This document shows, in pieces, positions 22,903 through 34,699 of a stretch of DNA of 64,000 nt (the first letter of the stretch is position 1; each line of letters opens with the position of its first letter). The DNA lies in the NCBI GenBank assembly GCA_012184525.1, contig WOFQ01000049.1, forward strand, positions 1 through 64,000, in the 5' to 3' direction. Origin of the DNA: Xenoacremonium recifei (taxonomy: Eukaryota > Ascomycota > Sordariomycetes > Hypocreales > Nectriaceae). Under the pieces are notes generated by a model, which worked only from the letters and a program-made list of their open reading frames with translations, was not told the DNA's origin and did no database searches. The position numbers and the translations under genes are program-made.

Positions 22903-24000
22903 GAGAGTGTGATGGGATATCCGCTCTTCACGGCCCACCCGTTCCTTGGGAGTTTATTTCCATGGGGCAAAGCAGCTCGGCGACCGGAATAGACAAGTCG
23001 AATCGGTGAGGAGGAGACTTGAGCTTTCCAAATGTCGGGCATTTGCTCCGATCATGATCATCTTCATCATCTACATCAGTATCAGCGGCGGTGGATTTCA
23101 CATGGGAGGCATTGCGACTATTCGGTTTAGCGATGGGATGGTAATTAGTGAGGGAGGGATCAAGCGTTTCTTTTGCAGTCTTACTGGGTGGGAAAATGGT
23201 GGACATCTGATAGCTGTGTCGGTAATGCGTGCGTGACTACATAGGCTTCTCTTGCTCCCTATCCTTATTCAATTGACTCAATTCTTTGGACGAAGCCCCT
23301 TGCTTGACTTGGTTGTTTGCAAGACGAAAACAGACAGACGGAATGCGCTGGACGTCTGGGACGCTGACGTCAGGACGGGCCGCTGAAGAACTAGCCGGGT
23401 CTTACCCTAACATGACATCGGATCCATGCCTCTCCAGGCCTGCCAGCCTGTTCCCTGATGGAAAAGCGGTGATGAACGAAGTCCTGAGGTGTCGGCATAC
23501 GGTGTTTAGACCATGATCTGACGCGTGTGGCCTCGCATCCATTGAAACTGCACTTTGCAATGCAATGCATGCACGTAATCCGTGACAGCAGACGGGACGC
23601 TGGGATATGCTGGGCTGGCCAATGGAGGGCTCCAGCTGCTGCCCTGGGCGATCCTCAGGCGCTGTTTCAGTGCTAGTGCGAACCCGTCCAGTGCCAGCCA
23701 ACCTGAACCTGACCTGCCGGATGCGCTAACAGAAAATCGGGCCTCGCCCTAGCTCGAGTGGCTCGATGTCCTTTCGTCATCATCTCTGCCATTATTATCT
23801 GGTTTCCGGACTTGGTTCGATGAGCTGTCGCAAATCCCTACCTACCGACGCTTTCCATCCATCTCTTCGCCGACATCCATCGCCGCCTACCTAGTCGCAA
23901 CACCAACAGCTATCCTACGCCCTGTCGCAGTATAATTCGACGCTTCTCATGTCCAGCTGGTGCTGATTGACCCTGGCTTCGCGCCACAAAGACGCCCACC
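22903..24000. other. Intergenic region, 1.1 kb
   Basis: Promoter and leader of the large serine-rich gene. CT-rich blocks lie between 23760 and 23900 (CATCATCTCTGCC, CATCCATCTCTTCGCC), typical of fungal core promoters. No gene seen. Confidence 0.5.
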
Positions 24001-27000
24001 ATGTTCGGAGGGTCGAGGAAGCACCGGGTGCCCGCCCAGGTGAGTTTGCTTGAGGACGCCTCCCGAATTCAGTTTGCTATTCGCCGGCCATCAAGGGAAG
24101 CAACAGAGATATACTCGCCGAGGCGGCTGTACTCTGGCGTTCATGGCCGGCGCTCGTTGGAACCTCATCGTACCTCAGCTAAAGACATGTGCTAACGTGT
24201 GTTTTGCGCCGCGATAGCCTCTGACCAGAGAGACGGCAAACCCCAACGCCGCAACCGCCGCCGCGTCTGCTTTCATGCGCAATGAACAACCATCGCCGTC
24301 GCTGTCGTCGGCAGCCGCCGCCGCTGCTCTCAAAGCTCGACCGACGACTCCGACCAACGTCGCGCACGTCCAGTCTAAGCGAACCCAACGCCGCAGCGCC
24401 TCGGTATCTTCTGCGGGCAGCCAGCATGGCCGACGAGAGCTTCACCGCAGCCCTAGCTCGGGCTCAATGACGGAGCGGACGTTTCGGTCACCGTCGCCGG
24501 CACGAAGCGCTGCGCCCTCCTCCCACGATGTCCCTCCCGTTCCGAGTCTCCCGCAGCATGGACATTACAAGGCGGATGCTCCCGCTCCAACGCATAAAAA
24601 GGCTCTGAGCCTCCAAACCCAGCCTTTTCGAACAGGCAGCCAGCGGCTGAAGGACGGGCAAGGTTCGTGGTTTGGGGCTGCGGCAGCAGGAGACATCTCT
24701 AATGTCCGGCATTCCGACGATGTCATAAACTCGATACGGTTGAACGATGCGCGACCGACTAGCCCGAGCTCGTCCATCAATTTTTCCTATCCTCGCTCCC
24801 AGCTTGAGTCTCCGACAGGACTCGCTCGACCCGATTCCGCCCTTTCCGACCATACCATGGTCTACGACCCCAATTCACGGCGTATGGTCCCTCGTGGAGA
24901 GCTGTTGATGCGTGAACAGAACATTCGAGATGCCTCTGCTAAGCCGGTGAAGAAGAAGAAGCAGACTGTTTCCAGAAGTGGTTCCCATCTGTCCAAGGGA
25001 ACAGTGGGCAGAGCCAAGGGTACAGCGATTGAGAGTTCATCGACAGATCAGCCTGCTGATACGTCTTCTCACGCTCCGCCGACTGTGCAGTCTTCCAAAG
25101 CGATGGATCATATACCAGAACATCCAACACTGCCAGAGTCGCAAATATCGTCCGAGCACTCTGTACCTGAGGAGACGGATTTTGACGTCGAAGGATCATC
25201 AAAAGCTATCCACTCTGAGTCTGAGGCATCTACCGTCACGCCTGCAGAGATGTATTTTGGTGACACTTCGCAATCCTCCCTTATCGTCAGCCAAGAGCAT
25301 GCAAAGCCGGACCAGGTAAAACGAGAAGCTAAGGAGGAGGCGAGAACTACGGAAATTTCTGAAGAAGGATCATTGCCCCGAACGGTGACCGAGGATGATA
25401 CAGCTCCCGTCAAGTTAGCTCCGCCCGTTTCCCTACAACCGGATTCAGCACCTAATCATGTCGACAAAAGCACCACGCCAGAACCGACTCTTGACGACCG
25501 ACCCAAGCAGACAGAATCTAGGCATTTTGGAAGCGTTCGTCGCACACGAGTTCACTCAGAGAGCCCACAGCGCACCACACATTTCGCAAAATCTCCAGAT
25601 CAACTTGTCGTTAGACACGAGCCGCCCCCTCGGGCACTATCACCTCGAAAGTCGGCTCTTAAGCAGAGGAGCCCAACCCGAGATGCATCCCCGTCCGAAG
25701 ACGGATCGGAGCTTTCTGGCGGCAGCTTTAGGCCAGGTTCACATGATGATTCGGGCATCGCTCGCAAGAAGAGCGTACGCGTTAGTTTCGACGATCAGAA
25801 CACCGTGGTGGTCGGAGAGTCTGCAACTCCGCCAGAATCGGACTCGCCCATATTAATGAGTCCCCAAACCAAGAAACCTTGGCATCCAGTCATTGGGCGG
25901 CATAAAAGAGAACCCCTCCCGCTCGACGAGGAGGAGACGATGACACCCCGACCTACTTTACCTTCCTTTGGAAGTGTCCGGGAGAAGAAGGTTAGAGAAA
26001 CGGAGGAGAGGCCTCTCGTTCGTCCTTCAGAGTCATCTTGGACGCCTTCTCAAAGGACGACTGATCACGGAAACTCTCCAGCTCAACTCGGTCAGTCGAG
26101 CGACTTCGCCATTGGATCAATCCTGGCATCGGAGCAATCCGCCAAGCACGAAGCCAATATTTCGAAATACAGAGAGCCACTGCCTCCCGTAGTGACATCT
26201 GTTGACAGCAGTGGTTACATCAGCAATAGTACCGAAAGCTCAGAGGACGAGACTGAACCCGAGCCAAAGGAGCAGGAATTGGCCATACCAACAAGCCATA
26301 CAGTCACCGAGAATCAGGGCAACGGCAGTGCGGTCGAGACCAAGGACTTTGCCAAGCCCAAGGAGAGCTTCGACAAGACTCTGCCAGAAATTTCAATTAC
26401 GCAGCCTAGTCCAAGGGCAGACAACACAAAGTCGCCCGATTCGCCCCAGGATTTCTTCGACTTTGATGTTCCCGGTGGGTTTCCCGCTGATGATACTCCC
26501 GAGGACTCTGAACAGTCACATACGCCCCCGGCGAAGGAGCATGACCTTGAACCCGAAAACGACGAGCACGAGACATTGCAGGCGGAAACATCACATACAT
26601 CAACCCCGGCAATTTCAGGCGAGTCAACGCCGGAAATCTCGACTCCCCCTCATATGCACGATATACAAGAGGAGTCTGAGGAATCGGAGAATAGCAGTAT
26701 CTATAGCGATGCTTTCGAAGATCTCTCTGACATGGAAGGAGATGGTTTCATGTCTCTTGATGCTGTTGTTGACAGCCCTGTTCAGAAGGTTGCCTTCTCG
26801 AAAACCCTTGAGAAAGCAATGGCGAAATCAAGAGAGAAGTCGTCATCTAAGGAATCGACCCCGACAAAGGCCGAGTTTCAAGTCCCTCTACAGACGACGA
26901 GTGACTGGGAAAACGCTAAAGCCTACTGGAAGAGCCTCAGCGTCTCGAAGAGGCGGCAACTTGAACAGGAGGCTATGGAGGAAGCTGGCGATGAGTCTGA

Positions 27001-28681
27001 CCTTGGAGAATTAGCAGCGGTGATCAAAGCGAAGGAACAAAAGTCTCTGAATACGGCATCGAGGGAAAAGATCAAGGCTGGAAAGCAACGAGATCCCGAT
27101 CGAGTGTATCAAATACAGCCTGGCACAACTTGGGACGACATGTCAGCACCACCGCCCAAGAAACAAGGAGTCAGCGCAGCCAACGGACCAAAAATTCGCA
27201 AATCCATGCGTACTCAAGAACCTGCAATAACGCACACCGAGCCAATTCGATCTACGGGTATGCGGAAGTCGATGAGGGCTGGTGGTGCGGAACCTGTAGC
27301 TTCGAGCGACGGTCGTTTGCGCAAGTCGCTCAGAGCCGAGACTCAAGCACCTCCTAGTTCGAATCCCACGATGCGCAAATCTCTGAGGGCGGATAACCCA
27401 GGAACTGACGTTGTCGGTCCTCGGGCGTCCCTGAAGAAAAGTGTTAGGCCAACCTCCTACCAGCCTACCACGTCCACCCAGTCGTCTCCAAATCACCGTC
27501 GAAATCACTCGGCAGACGCTGTAGGGATGTCAGCACGACCCGCCCTGGCACGGCGAGGGTCTGACTCAAGCGAGAGCAGCTTCAGACGGCTGCGATCCAA
27601 GGGAGACGGGTTTGGCTTCCGCAAGACAATGCGAGGAAGCCTCAGGGAACCTGCCGCACCAGCATCCGACAATGGAAGGGGCAGCAGCCGATTTAGCCTT
27701 CGTTCGCTTTCACCTTCTGGGTCGACATTCCGCCGCGGTTCTGGTACCCTGTCACCGCCTCCTGTAGCCATGGGCGTGATGCGCCAGTCGTTGCGAGACA
27801 CTGGTGATGCCGGCGCCTCGCGAAACCGCTTTGGCAAGTCCCCTGGGAAGAAGGCCAAAAAGCCTCGCGGTGGCAGCCGCTTTGCAGACTCCAGCGACGA
27901 AGATGACGTCCGACCCTCGTTCAGGAGCCGGTTCCACGATTCGAGCGATGACGAGGATTTCTCTCCGCAAGTAAAGCGCAACGGTCTGCCTAAGTCGTTG
28001 AGGAATACGACTTCAAGTTCCGCTGCAGCTGCAGCTATGGGAGTGCCTGCGTCTTCAACACTCGTCGAAGAGTCTTCCGATCTATCGGACAGCGACGATG
28101 AGATTGTTCAGCCTAAGCGGGCTGCCACAGTCGATGGCACGTCGGCAAACCGCAACGGATCGGCCCTCAACCGCAGCGGCTCGGGCAGGGGAAGCCTTGC
28201 CGTAACTCAACCTCCAGACACGTCTCCTACAGCCCGACCCAAGCACACGCGCCGCGGCAGCTTCATGTCCATCCTGCGCCGGAAGAAAGACCCGGCCGAC
28301 AAGATCTCTCGCGACATCCGCGAGAGCGCTGCCCGTCGCGACACTCGCCTCGAACGCAGCACCGAACAGCTCGCCGTCATGCGCAGCAACTCCAACTCCA
28401 ACAACGCCCGTCTACACAAGCGCGGGCCCAACTGGCCGTTATCAGAAGACGCTGGTCCCGCTGACGATGACGACGAAGAAACGTACGTGGACGAGGAGAA
28501 GCGGCCTTCTACCGCAGGCGCCGTTGACCACCGGCCTCCCACGAAGCCCGGTCTCCTGAGCCGCCGAAGCACGTCCCAGGGCGTCATCGGCCTACCACGC
28601 CATGATGCCGTGTCCGTGTCCGATGTCCAGAAGAAGAAGAAATTCGGCACGCTGCGCAAGATGTTCGGCATCCATGACTAG
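24001..28681 (+). CDS. Large serine-rich scaffold-like protein, function unknown
   Basis: Exon 1 (24001-24039) encodes MFGGSRKHRVPAQ. A 178-bp intron follows and a single exon from 24218 completes exactly 1500 residues. The N-terminus has alanine-rich helices (NPNAATAAASAFM, LSSAAAAAALKAR), then YDPNSRRMVPRGELL. Most of the protein is disordered and rich in S, P, E and D. Residues about 1005-1275 carry repeated R-K-S-M/L-R elements. The end is basic (RRGSFMSILRRKKDPADKIS), followed by a C-terminal KKKKFGTLRKMFGIHD that looks like an amphipathic membrane or protein contact. An eisosome/cortical scaffold (Seg1-like) is one hypothesis, held weakly. No catalytic domain or membrane helix is visible. 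Confidence 0.8.
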
Positions 28682-29635
28682 TGGTGGCTCGACTGCGCTC
28701 CGATTCCGAGACGACTAGACGACACAAACACACATACTATACTGGAATGCGATAGAGCAGATGCTCATGCCATGGAAATACCTTCCTTCCCTTGCCTTCC
28801 CTTTTTTTACTACCTGTAACTTGCCTTTACGCATTTCTATCAACTATATTACGGTCGACTGTTTTCATTGTGTTCTTCTTTTGGATGGATCCGGGGTGAA
28901 AAAGAACGGAGTCTTGATGGGCAGGACTAGCGACCTTTACAACAAAAGGGTCCCCAAGGAGTTGGAGGTGTAGTGACTGGATGTAACACTACCAGTTGGG
29001 ATGTTGAGGGCCAAGAATAGCCTTTCGATTAGCAACATGACAGTAATAGGAAGTAATATTACTCAGTACACTCATCATGCGAGACTTGTCACATCTGAAC
29101 CATTCCGAGGCCATATCCATTGAACGGCCCATGGAATCCGGTAGGCTTAGTTTCAATCATAGCTGCTAGAGGCGTTGAGGTCATCTTGTCTGGAGTCATG
29201 GTGAAGCGTGAGCCAGACTATAGGCACAGTGCTTGTCGAGATGTAGAGTCCATAATGAACATCAGGGTAATCTTATATTCCCTTACCAAAGACAATTATT
29301 GAAGTCCGTATCTTACAATATGGTCGAGAGTGCCCATTGGCTCAGATGGCCAGTCTCGCCGGTCAAAGTCCGCCGGCCGGTTGGACCGCCGAACTTTAGG
29401 CGGACGCTTCGGCGAAGTTCGCCGGTGTGATTGATTCGCCGGTCGGGTATTTGGAACCAGCTCGTTATTGTTGGTATGCGTGCTCCTTGGTACGATTTAC
29501 ATGATCCCATATAAGTGCGTGTGTGAGACAATGAATATAATTAGGAGTTGTGTGTTTCCCTCGCTTAAAGGAAAACACTAATTTCATGCCCTTCGAACTG
29601 TTTCCCTGAAAAGCACTTCTTGCTTAACAGTGAGC
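28682..29635. other. Intergenic region with GC-rich hairpin-like block
   Basis: No supported gene. Between 29350 and 29450 the triplet set CGCCGG / CCGGCG recurs in both orientations (for example GTCCGCCGGCCGGT and TTCGCCGGTGTG), so this block could fold on itself. It may be a remnant of a small inverted-repeat element. Confidence 0.4.
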
Positions 29636-30410
29636 ATGTCAAACACGGAACCAGGAACATGGTGTAGAGACGCAGTGGTCTATCAAATATGGCCAGCAAG
29701 CTTCAAGGACTCCAATGGCGATGGCTGGGGAGATTTGAAAGGCATCTTGGAGCCTCTCGACCATATTCAAAACCTCGGAGCCGACGTCATCTGGATATCT
29801 CGAGTCCGCAAGCCGATCTTGGATATGACACATCCGACTACGAAAGCATTTACCGACCTTACGGAACCATTTCGGATCTTCGAGACATCATCGACAGTTG
29901 CCATACTCGCGGGATGCGTATCCTGCTCGACCTAGTCATTAATCACACCTCGGATCAACATGCGTGGTTCAAGGACTCATGATCCTCAAAAGTAGACCCA
30001 AAGCGCGACTGGTATATTTGGCGCCCCGTGAAGTACGTGGTGGGCAAACGCAAACCACCAAACAATTAGCAATCTATGTTCGGTGGGAGCGCCTGGGAAT
30101 GGGACGAAAGCACGGAGGAATACTTCCTCCATCTCTTCTCAGCCCACCAGCCTAATGTCAATTGTGCGAGCCGGGACCTTCGGGAAGCAATCTACCAGAG
30201 CGCTATCAAGTTCTAGCTCGATGAAGGCATTGATGGGTTTCGAATCCATGCCATGGGCCTCTTCTCCAGGGACCACAGCTTTGCCGGTCGGCCGAGTGCC
30301 GATCAAGTACTGAAGACGGCCTGGATGAGGAATTGAGCGATTCCTGGGTTCGAGAAAGTATCCAATATTCATATAGATGGGGAATGAAGGGGCTTTTGTG
30401 GAGATCGCGG
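29636..30410 (+). pseudogene. GH13 maltase / oligo-1,6-glucosidase pseudogene
   Basis: The start reads VVYQIWPASFKDSNGDGWGDLKGI, the usual N-terminus of fungal GH13 alpha-glucosidases, followed by HIQNLGADVIWIS. A deletion near 29803 removes about four residues and shifts the frame, which resumes as SPQADLGYDTSDYESIYRPYG and LLDLVINHTSDQHAWF (conserved region I). In-frame stops follow at about 29983 (TGA), 30067 (TAG for an expected Trp), 30214 (TAG for Trp) and 30336. The nucleophile motif GFRID reads GFRIH. Homology fades beyond 30350, so the C-terminal half is missing. Context would suit a lost maltose or trehalose-type utilisation gene. Confidence 0.9.
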
Positions 30411-31019
30411 GGAGGCAGCGGGAGTTCCCGAAGAAGCGATAGAGGCAGAAGTGGAGGATAGTAGAAGTAGAAGACTAGAGCATGGAGTGTTGACTTGCAG
30501 TGGTCAACCTCTCCAGGTCTGTATTGCTGCCATCAAACTCGAGTGTGTACGGTTACGGTGTCCAGAGCAGCACGGCAGCAGCCGGCAAGAAAGTTGGCAC
30601 AGGGCGACGTTGCAACAGATTTCCGGTCTATCCTTGTGTTTCCCAGACCAAGTTTCTGCAGGGAGAGATCCTCACCGAGATCCCCAGTGCTACATGCGGA
30701 GAGCCTTGAGAGCCAATAGAACAGTACGGATAAGTTTGCTGCATACCTAATGCATCGTCACACATCGGAGAGTCTAACCTGTACTATGTAATGAGGCTGG
30801 CTGAAATCCAAATGTCTCGGTGCGGCCGGCATTAGCTGATGGTACTACTGGAGCTGAAAACGACAGCTCACGTTCCATCGGACGGTTTGATCCGCTACCT
30901 TAAGAATATCCAACTCTGCAAATTGCTATAAAGTCAAGCATGTCGAGTCAGTTTTTATGATTCTTGTAAACTCAACTCTTATCTTGATATTCGCTATATT
31001 TTCCGACTTTATGAACAAA
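30411..31019. other. Intergenic region upstream of decarboxylase gene
   Basis: Probably decayed tail of the glucosidase gene merging into the promoter of the next gene. I see no gene. An in-frame ATG at 30957 could extend the decarboxylase by 21 hydrophobic residues. Confidence 0.4.
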
Positions 31020-32375
31020 ATGGCGTTACAACCCACAGCAAGCCACAGACCTATCGGAAAATGGCTACCTGAGCATCGTCCGGCGATCCAGCGATGGGTA
31101 GCTTCCAAGCTCAAGGAGGCCAAGCAGAGGGACGATCTGTCACTCGATCCGAGCCTCGCGGCCTTCGGCCAGCTCGTCAACAGCAATTCCGCATGGGTAA
31201 TTCTATCCAACGACATGTTTACCCAGCCGTCGAAGAAATATGATCATGATCCAACGGGGGCATCGGCCATTCAGAGCTTCGACGAGTTTTTGAACGTCGT
31301 CAACCTCATCATTCAGTCTCCGCCGCCCTTCTTTGACACAGAGGAGCCCCCGACAGCCATGGGATTGATTGGGTTCCCCATCAATGCCGTGTTGGACTGG
31401 CCTATGGGCACCACTGCTGGATGTGAATTCTGGCTTCTGCCTGAGATCAACAGTTCCTTCAAGGATGTTCTCAATACCTGGGGTTCGTTCTTGAAATCTG
31501 CAGGCTCGCAGGCTGGCTTGGAGGAATGGCTGTCTCGGGATGCGCTATCGCTGCTTGCCAATGTAGCTAATACTGGCATGCTTGGCGGACCAACCTTTGC
31601 GGAGATTTTCGTGTGTGATCCTACCGCGCCTTACTACGGCTACAACTCCTGGGATAACTTCTTCACGAGGCAGTTCCGGGACGGCATGCGCCCGGTCGCC
31701 TGCCCGGACGATGCCCCTCCAACCCCAGAGTGTCCTGACCCAACTCTGGTCCTCACCAACGCATGCGAATCAGCTCCCTTGCAGGTCGTCAAGAATGTTA
31801 AGCTACATGACAACTTCTGGCTGAAGTCCCAGCCTTATTCCCTCGACAGGATGCTGAACTACAACACTCAGACCGACAAGCTTGTCGGTGGCACTGTCTA
31901 CCAGGCCTTTCTGAGCGCCAAAAGCTACCACCGCTGGCACGCGCCCCTGAGCGGAACCGTCGCTGAGATTGACATGGTCCCCGGGACCTACTACAGTGAG
32001 AACGTCTTTGAGGGTTTGGCCGCAGACCCGGACGACCCAGACCCTGCGGCGCCCAATTACTCCCAGCCCTACATCAGCGCCGTAGCCACGCGCGCCATCA
32101 TCTGGATCCAGGCGGACAACCCGGACATTGGCCTTATGGCTATTGTCTTCATCGGCATGGCTGAAGTGTCGGGCTGCGAGTTCACCGTCAAAGAGAACGA
32201 GAAAATCACCAAGGGGCAGGATATTGGCATGTTTCATTTCGGCGGAAGCTCTCACTGCATGGTTTTCCAGCCCGGCGTCAATCTCGCCTTTGATCGTCCG
32301 GGGCCCTATGACATGGATACTGAGCAAAATAGCCGGGTGAACAGCGTATTGGCCGTCGTTGTACCTCAAAAATGA
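31020..32375 (+). CDS. PSD-related pyruvoyl decarboxylase, PsiD-like
   Basis: Single exon, 451 residues from 31020 (an ATG at 31011 is equally possible). The N-terminal half has HRPIGKWLPEHRPAIQRWV and YGYNSWDNFFTRQFRDGMRPV, typical of the soluble phosphatidylserine-decarboxylase-like family that includes the tryptophan decarboxylase PsiD. The C-terminal half has SYHRWHAPLSGTV (conserved His), TRAIIWIQADNPDIGL and FHFGGSSHCMVFQ. The last corresponds to the PSD site (LGST), where backbone cleavage before a serine makes the pyruvoyl cofactor. Here it is G-G-S-S. The lack of a membrane anchor and the PsiD-type N-terminal domain argue for an amino-acid rather than lipid substrate. No tailoring methyltransferase or P450 gene lies next to it. 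Confidence 0.85.
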   Translation: MALQPTASHRPIGKWLPEHRPAIQRWVASKLKEAKQRDDLSLDPSLAAFGQLVNSNSAWVILSNDMFTQPSKKYDHDPTGASAIQSFDEFLNVVNLIIQSPPPFFDTEEPPTAMGLIGFPINAVLDWPMGTTAGCEFWLLPEINSSFKDVLNTWGSFLKSAGSQAGLEEWLSRDALSLLANVANTGMLGGPTFAEIFVCDPTAPYYGYNSWDNFFTRQFRDGMRPVACPDDAPPTPECPDPTLVLTNACESAPLQVVKNVKLHDNFWLKSQPYSLDRMLNYNTQTDKLVGGTVYQAFLSAKSYHRWHAPLSGTVAEIDMVPGTYYSENVFEGLAADPDDPDPAAPNYSQPYISAVATRAIIWIQADNPDIGLMAIVFIGMAEVSGCEFTVKENEKITKGQDIGMFHFGGSSHCMVFQPGVNLAFDRPGPYDMDTEQNSRVNSVLAVVVPQK

Positions 32376-34699
32376 GTTGGCAGTCTTGCTTTGTTATCTC
32401 AAGGTCTCTGGCTCTTCTAAGTCGACTTAGAGTTGAGAAATATACGTAATACGGGCGTGAGCGACATCCTCTGCCATGCATGTTAAGTCTTTTGATGCAG
32501 TGAAGACAGTAGTTGTGCCTGTGTCGTGTTTGAAGATAAGAGGTTCCTAAGGAACGATGGTACTTTCGTTGTCGTGGTTGAGATTGTGGACGGGATGACA
32601 CTGAGAGTAGGGTCACTGTCATCTAATGGTACAGAACTGATCACACTGGACGAACTTAACCGTAGCGCACTGATTGGAGCTGGGTGCGAAGGATCGGTAT
32701 CGCGATGACTTTTTGGGGGAATACAAATGAGGTCAATTGATCGTAGGAACTTGGAGAAACAATACTAAGATACGGAGTATCAGAGGTGCCGTTCACTGAT
32801 ATTTGAAAGTATAGTGAGTATTCCCTAAAATACAGGGCTCGACTATCAAGCACCCCCCTACAACGAAGGAAGCTAGCACGGACCACAGGCGCCTATTCCT
32901 GGCCAGCCCAAATTTGTGCGGAGTTAAGCTAATATCTAGCCTGTAGCTTGCATACGCTGTAACGTGCCTTTCAATCGAGGCCCTTTGAAGCCGGTCACGA
33001 TAAATGCTCCCACCAAAAGCCCCAGTGACTATGGGTTGCACGAAGGCTTGCTCTTTTGAAGCCGCCCTGAACAGCCCCTCGGCTTTTTCGTCAACACCAA
33101 CAAAGCCGCCAACAGCTGCATCACGAGTAATTATCTCCAAGGTACCTTCTTGCCTGTAGAGCTCAATCATTAAAGAAGTCGCGAGAAAAGAGACCCCTGC
33201 GCTAACTCACGGGACACAATGAATGATGCGCCGCCTCAAGGCACGATATCAAACCTATCCGTGTGATTGATTGCCTGTGTGTCAAGGAGATTGAGCCCTT
33301 CACCGCAAGAGCAAAGAGCCAGGCTTGTGAAAATTTCCATGTTCACGCGACATGTTTGGTGGGTAACGCAGGGTTAGCGGAGAGCTGTCAGCTGTCTTCC
33401 ATTGCAACCAAACCAAACTCACGATCCCGAGCTAAGAATAGATTTAATAATTTATCTCGCTCATCAGGGGCACTCGGCTAATGGGCGACCTGCGCTATGA
33501 AGCCCATGATATTCTTTGACGAATTTATCTGCTTAATTGATTCGGAGGCTCGTTTCTCTCTAACCCCTTTCCTCAAATGTTCTATGTAGGGTAAGGAGTC
33601 GGCTACCACCGATGATGGTTCACCTTCCGGCAAGGGACTCTGTAAATCGCTCGAATGTCCATGTGCGCGACTCGAAGTCTCTGACAGGCTGGGTCTCACG
33701 CGTCTGATGACTTGCAGGTGTTTCGTTGCTTTTTGTCTTCCAGTTCCAGCCCTTCCGTGCTCTGTTAGTCAATGATATCCCGTCATCACGGCAATCCCGT
33801 CCAACCAGCACAAGCGAGATGCCCAATCTCACGTAGCAAGCCAATTGGCTCCGTGCTTCGGTTTCACGATCGTGATTGACTGCTATCAATTGCCACCAGC
33901 CAGTCGAGTCCATGGGCATGCCGGTTGCGTGCCGGGTCGGAGATGCGCGGTAATACACCACAACCAAACATCGTGAGCCAAGAGACACGTCTAGAACCTC
34001 CAGGCTGCCATTTAACGATTGCGGGGTTTTGTCTAGCCTGCTTTTTTTATCAGTCGGTCGGCTGAGCTACGCGCTGGCTTAAACTCTTTGGAGTATTTTG
34101 TCGCTTCATCGGACTGCAACGACCCGAAGCGCCATCGTGAGACCCGACTCGAGGGCAATTGAAGCCCCCACCAGAGCTTTCTTCCTACCAGCTCCCGGAG
34201 CTTTTCTGCAGCTGCGAGACTGTTGAGGCCCTCCAGCCAGCGCTATCTGGGCCGCTATCCGAAGCTCCCACGCGCCCCGCTGTTGCTGCTGCTGCTGCTG
34301 GCATGGATCGTGAATCGGTCAGGTCGGTAGGGGCAAGCTCTCGCGTATAAGTCGCCAAGGTCGCTGCTCACGATGGGCGCTGGGCGTTCTGCAGCGCTTC
34401 TGTCTGCCACGCTCTGTTCTCGCCTGTGAAGGGTTCAGGTTCAGATTGTTGGGGATCGTCGAGGAGGCTCCCTTGGCGTTGTTTGTCATTGAATTGGTCG
34501 CTCCTGCCATTCCAGTAGTTTCCTCCCACAGACGTCATTTCCTCCACGCGAATCTGCTCTAGAGCATCGCTTTGCCACCGATCATCATCATCATCATCAA
34601 GCTCCGTCGAGCTCTCGATCAGGGCAGGATTTATTTCCTCCCTTCGACCCCAATTGCATTGCTCCGTTTCAACTCGGACATCGCACAACTTCCAGCATC
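32376..34699. other. Intergenic region, 2.3 kb
   Basis: No gene I can support. A minus-strand open frame of 125 codons (33170-32793) has no recognisable family and overlaps stretches with stops in other frames. Short microsatellites occur near 34281 ((GCT)n) and 34582 ((ATC)n). The last several hundred bases probably form the promoter and leader of the SDR gene. Confidence 0.5.

Noticed and set aside
31020..32375. Psilocybin-type or ibotenic-type biosynthetic cluster around the PsiD-like gene
   Set aside because: No methyltransferase, P450 or dedicated kinase lies next to it. Its neighbours are a glucosidase pseudogene and an SDR.
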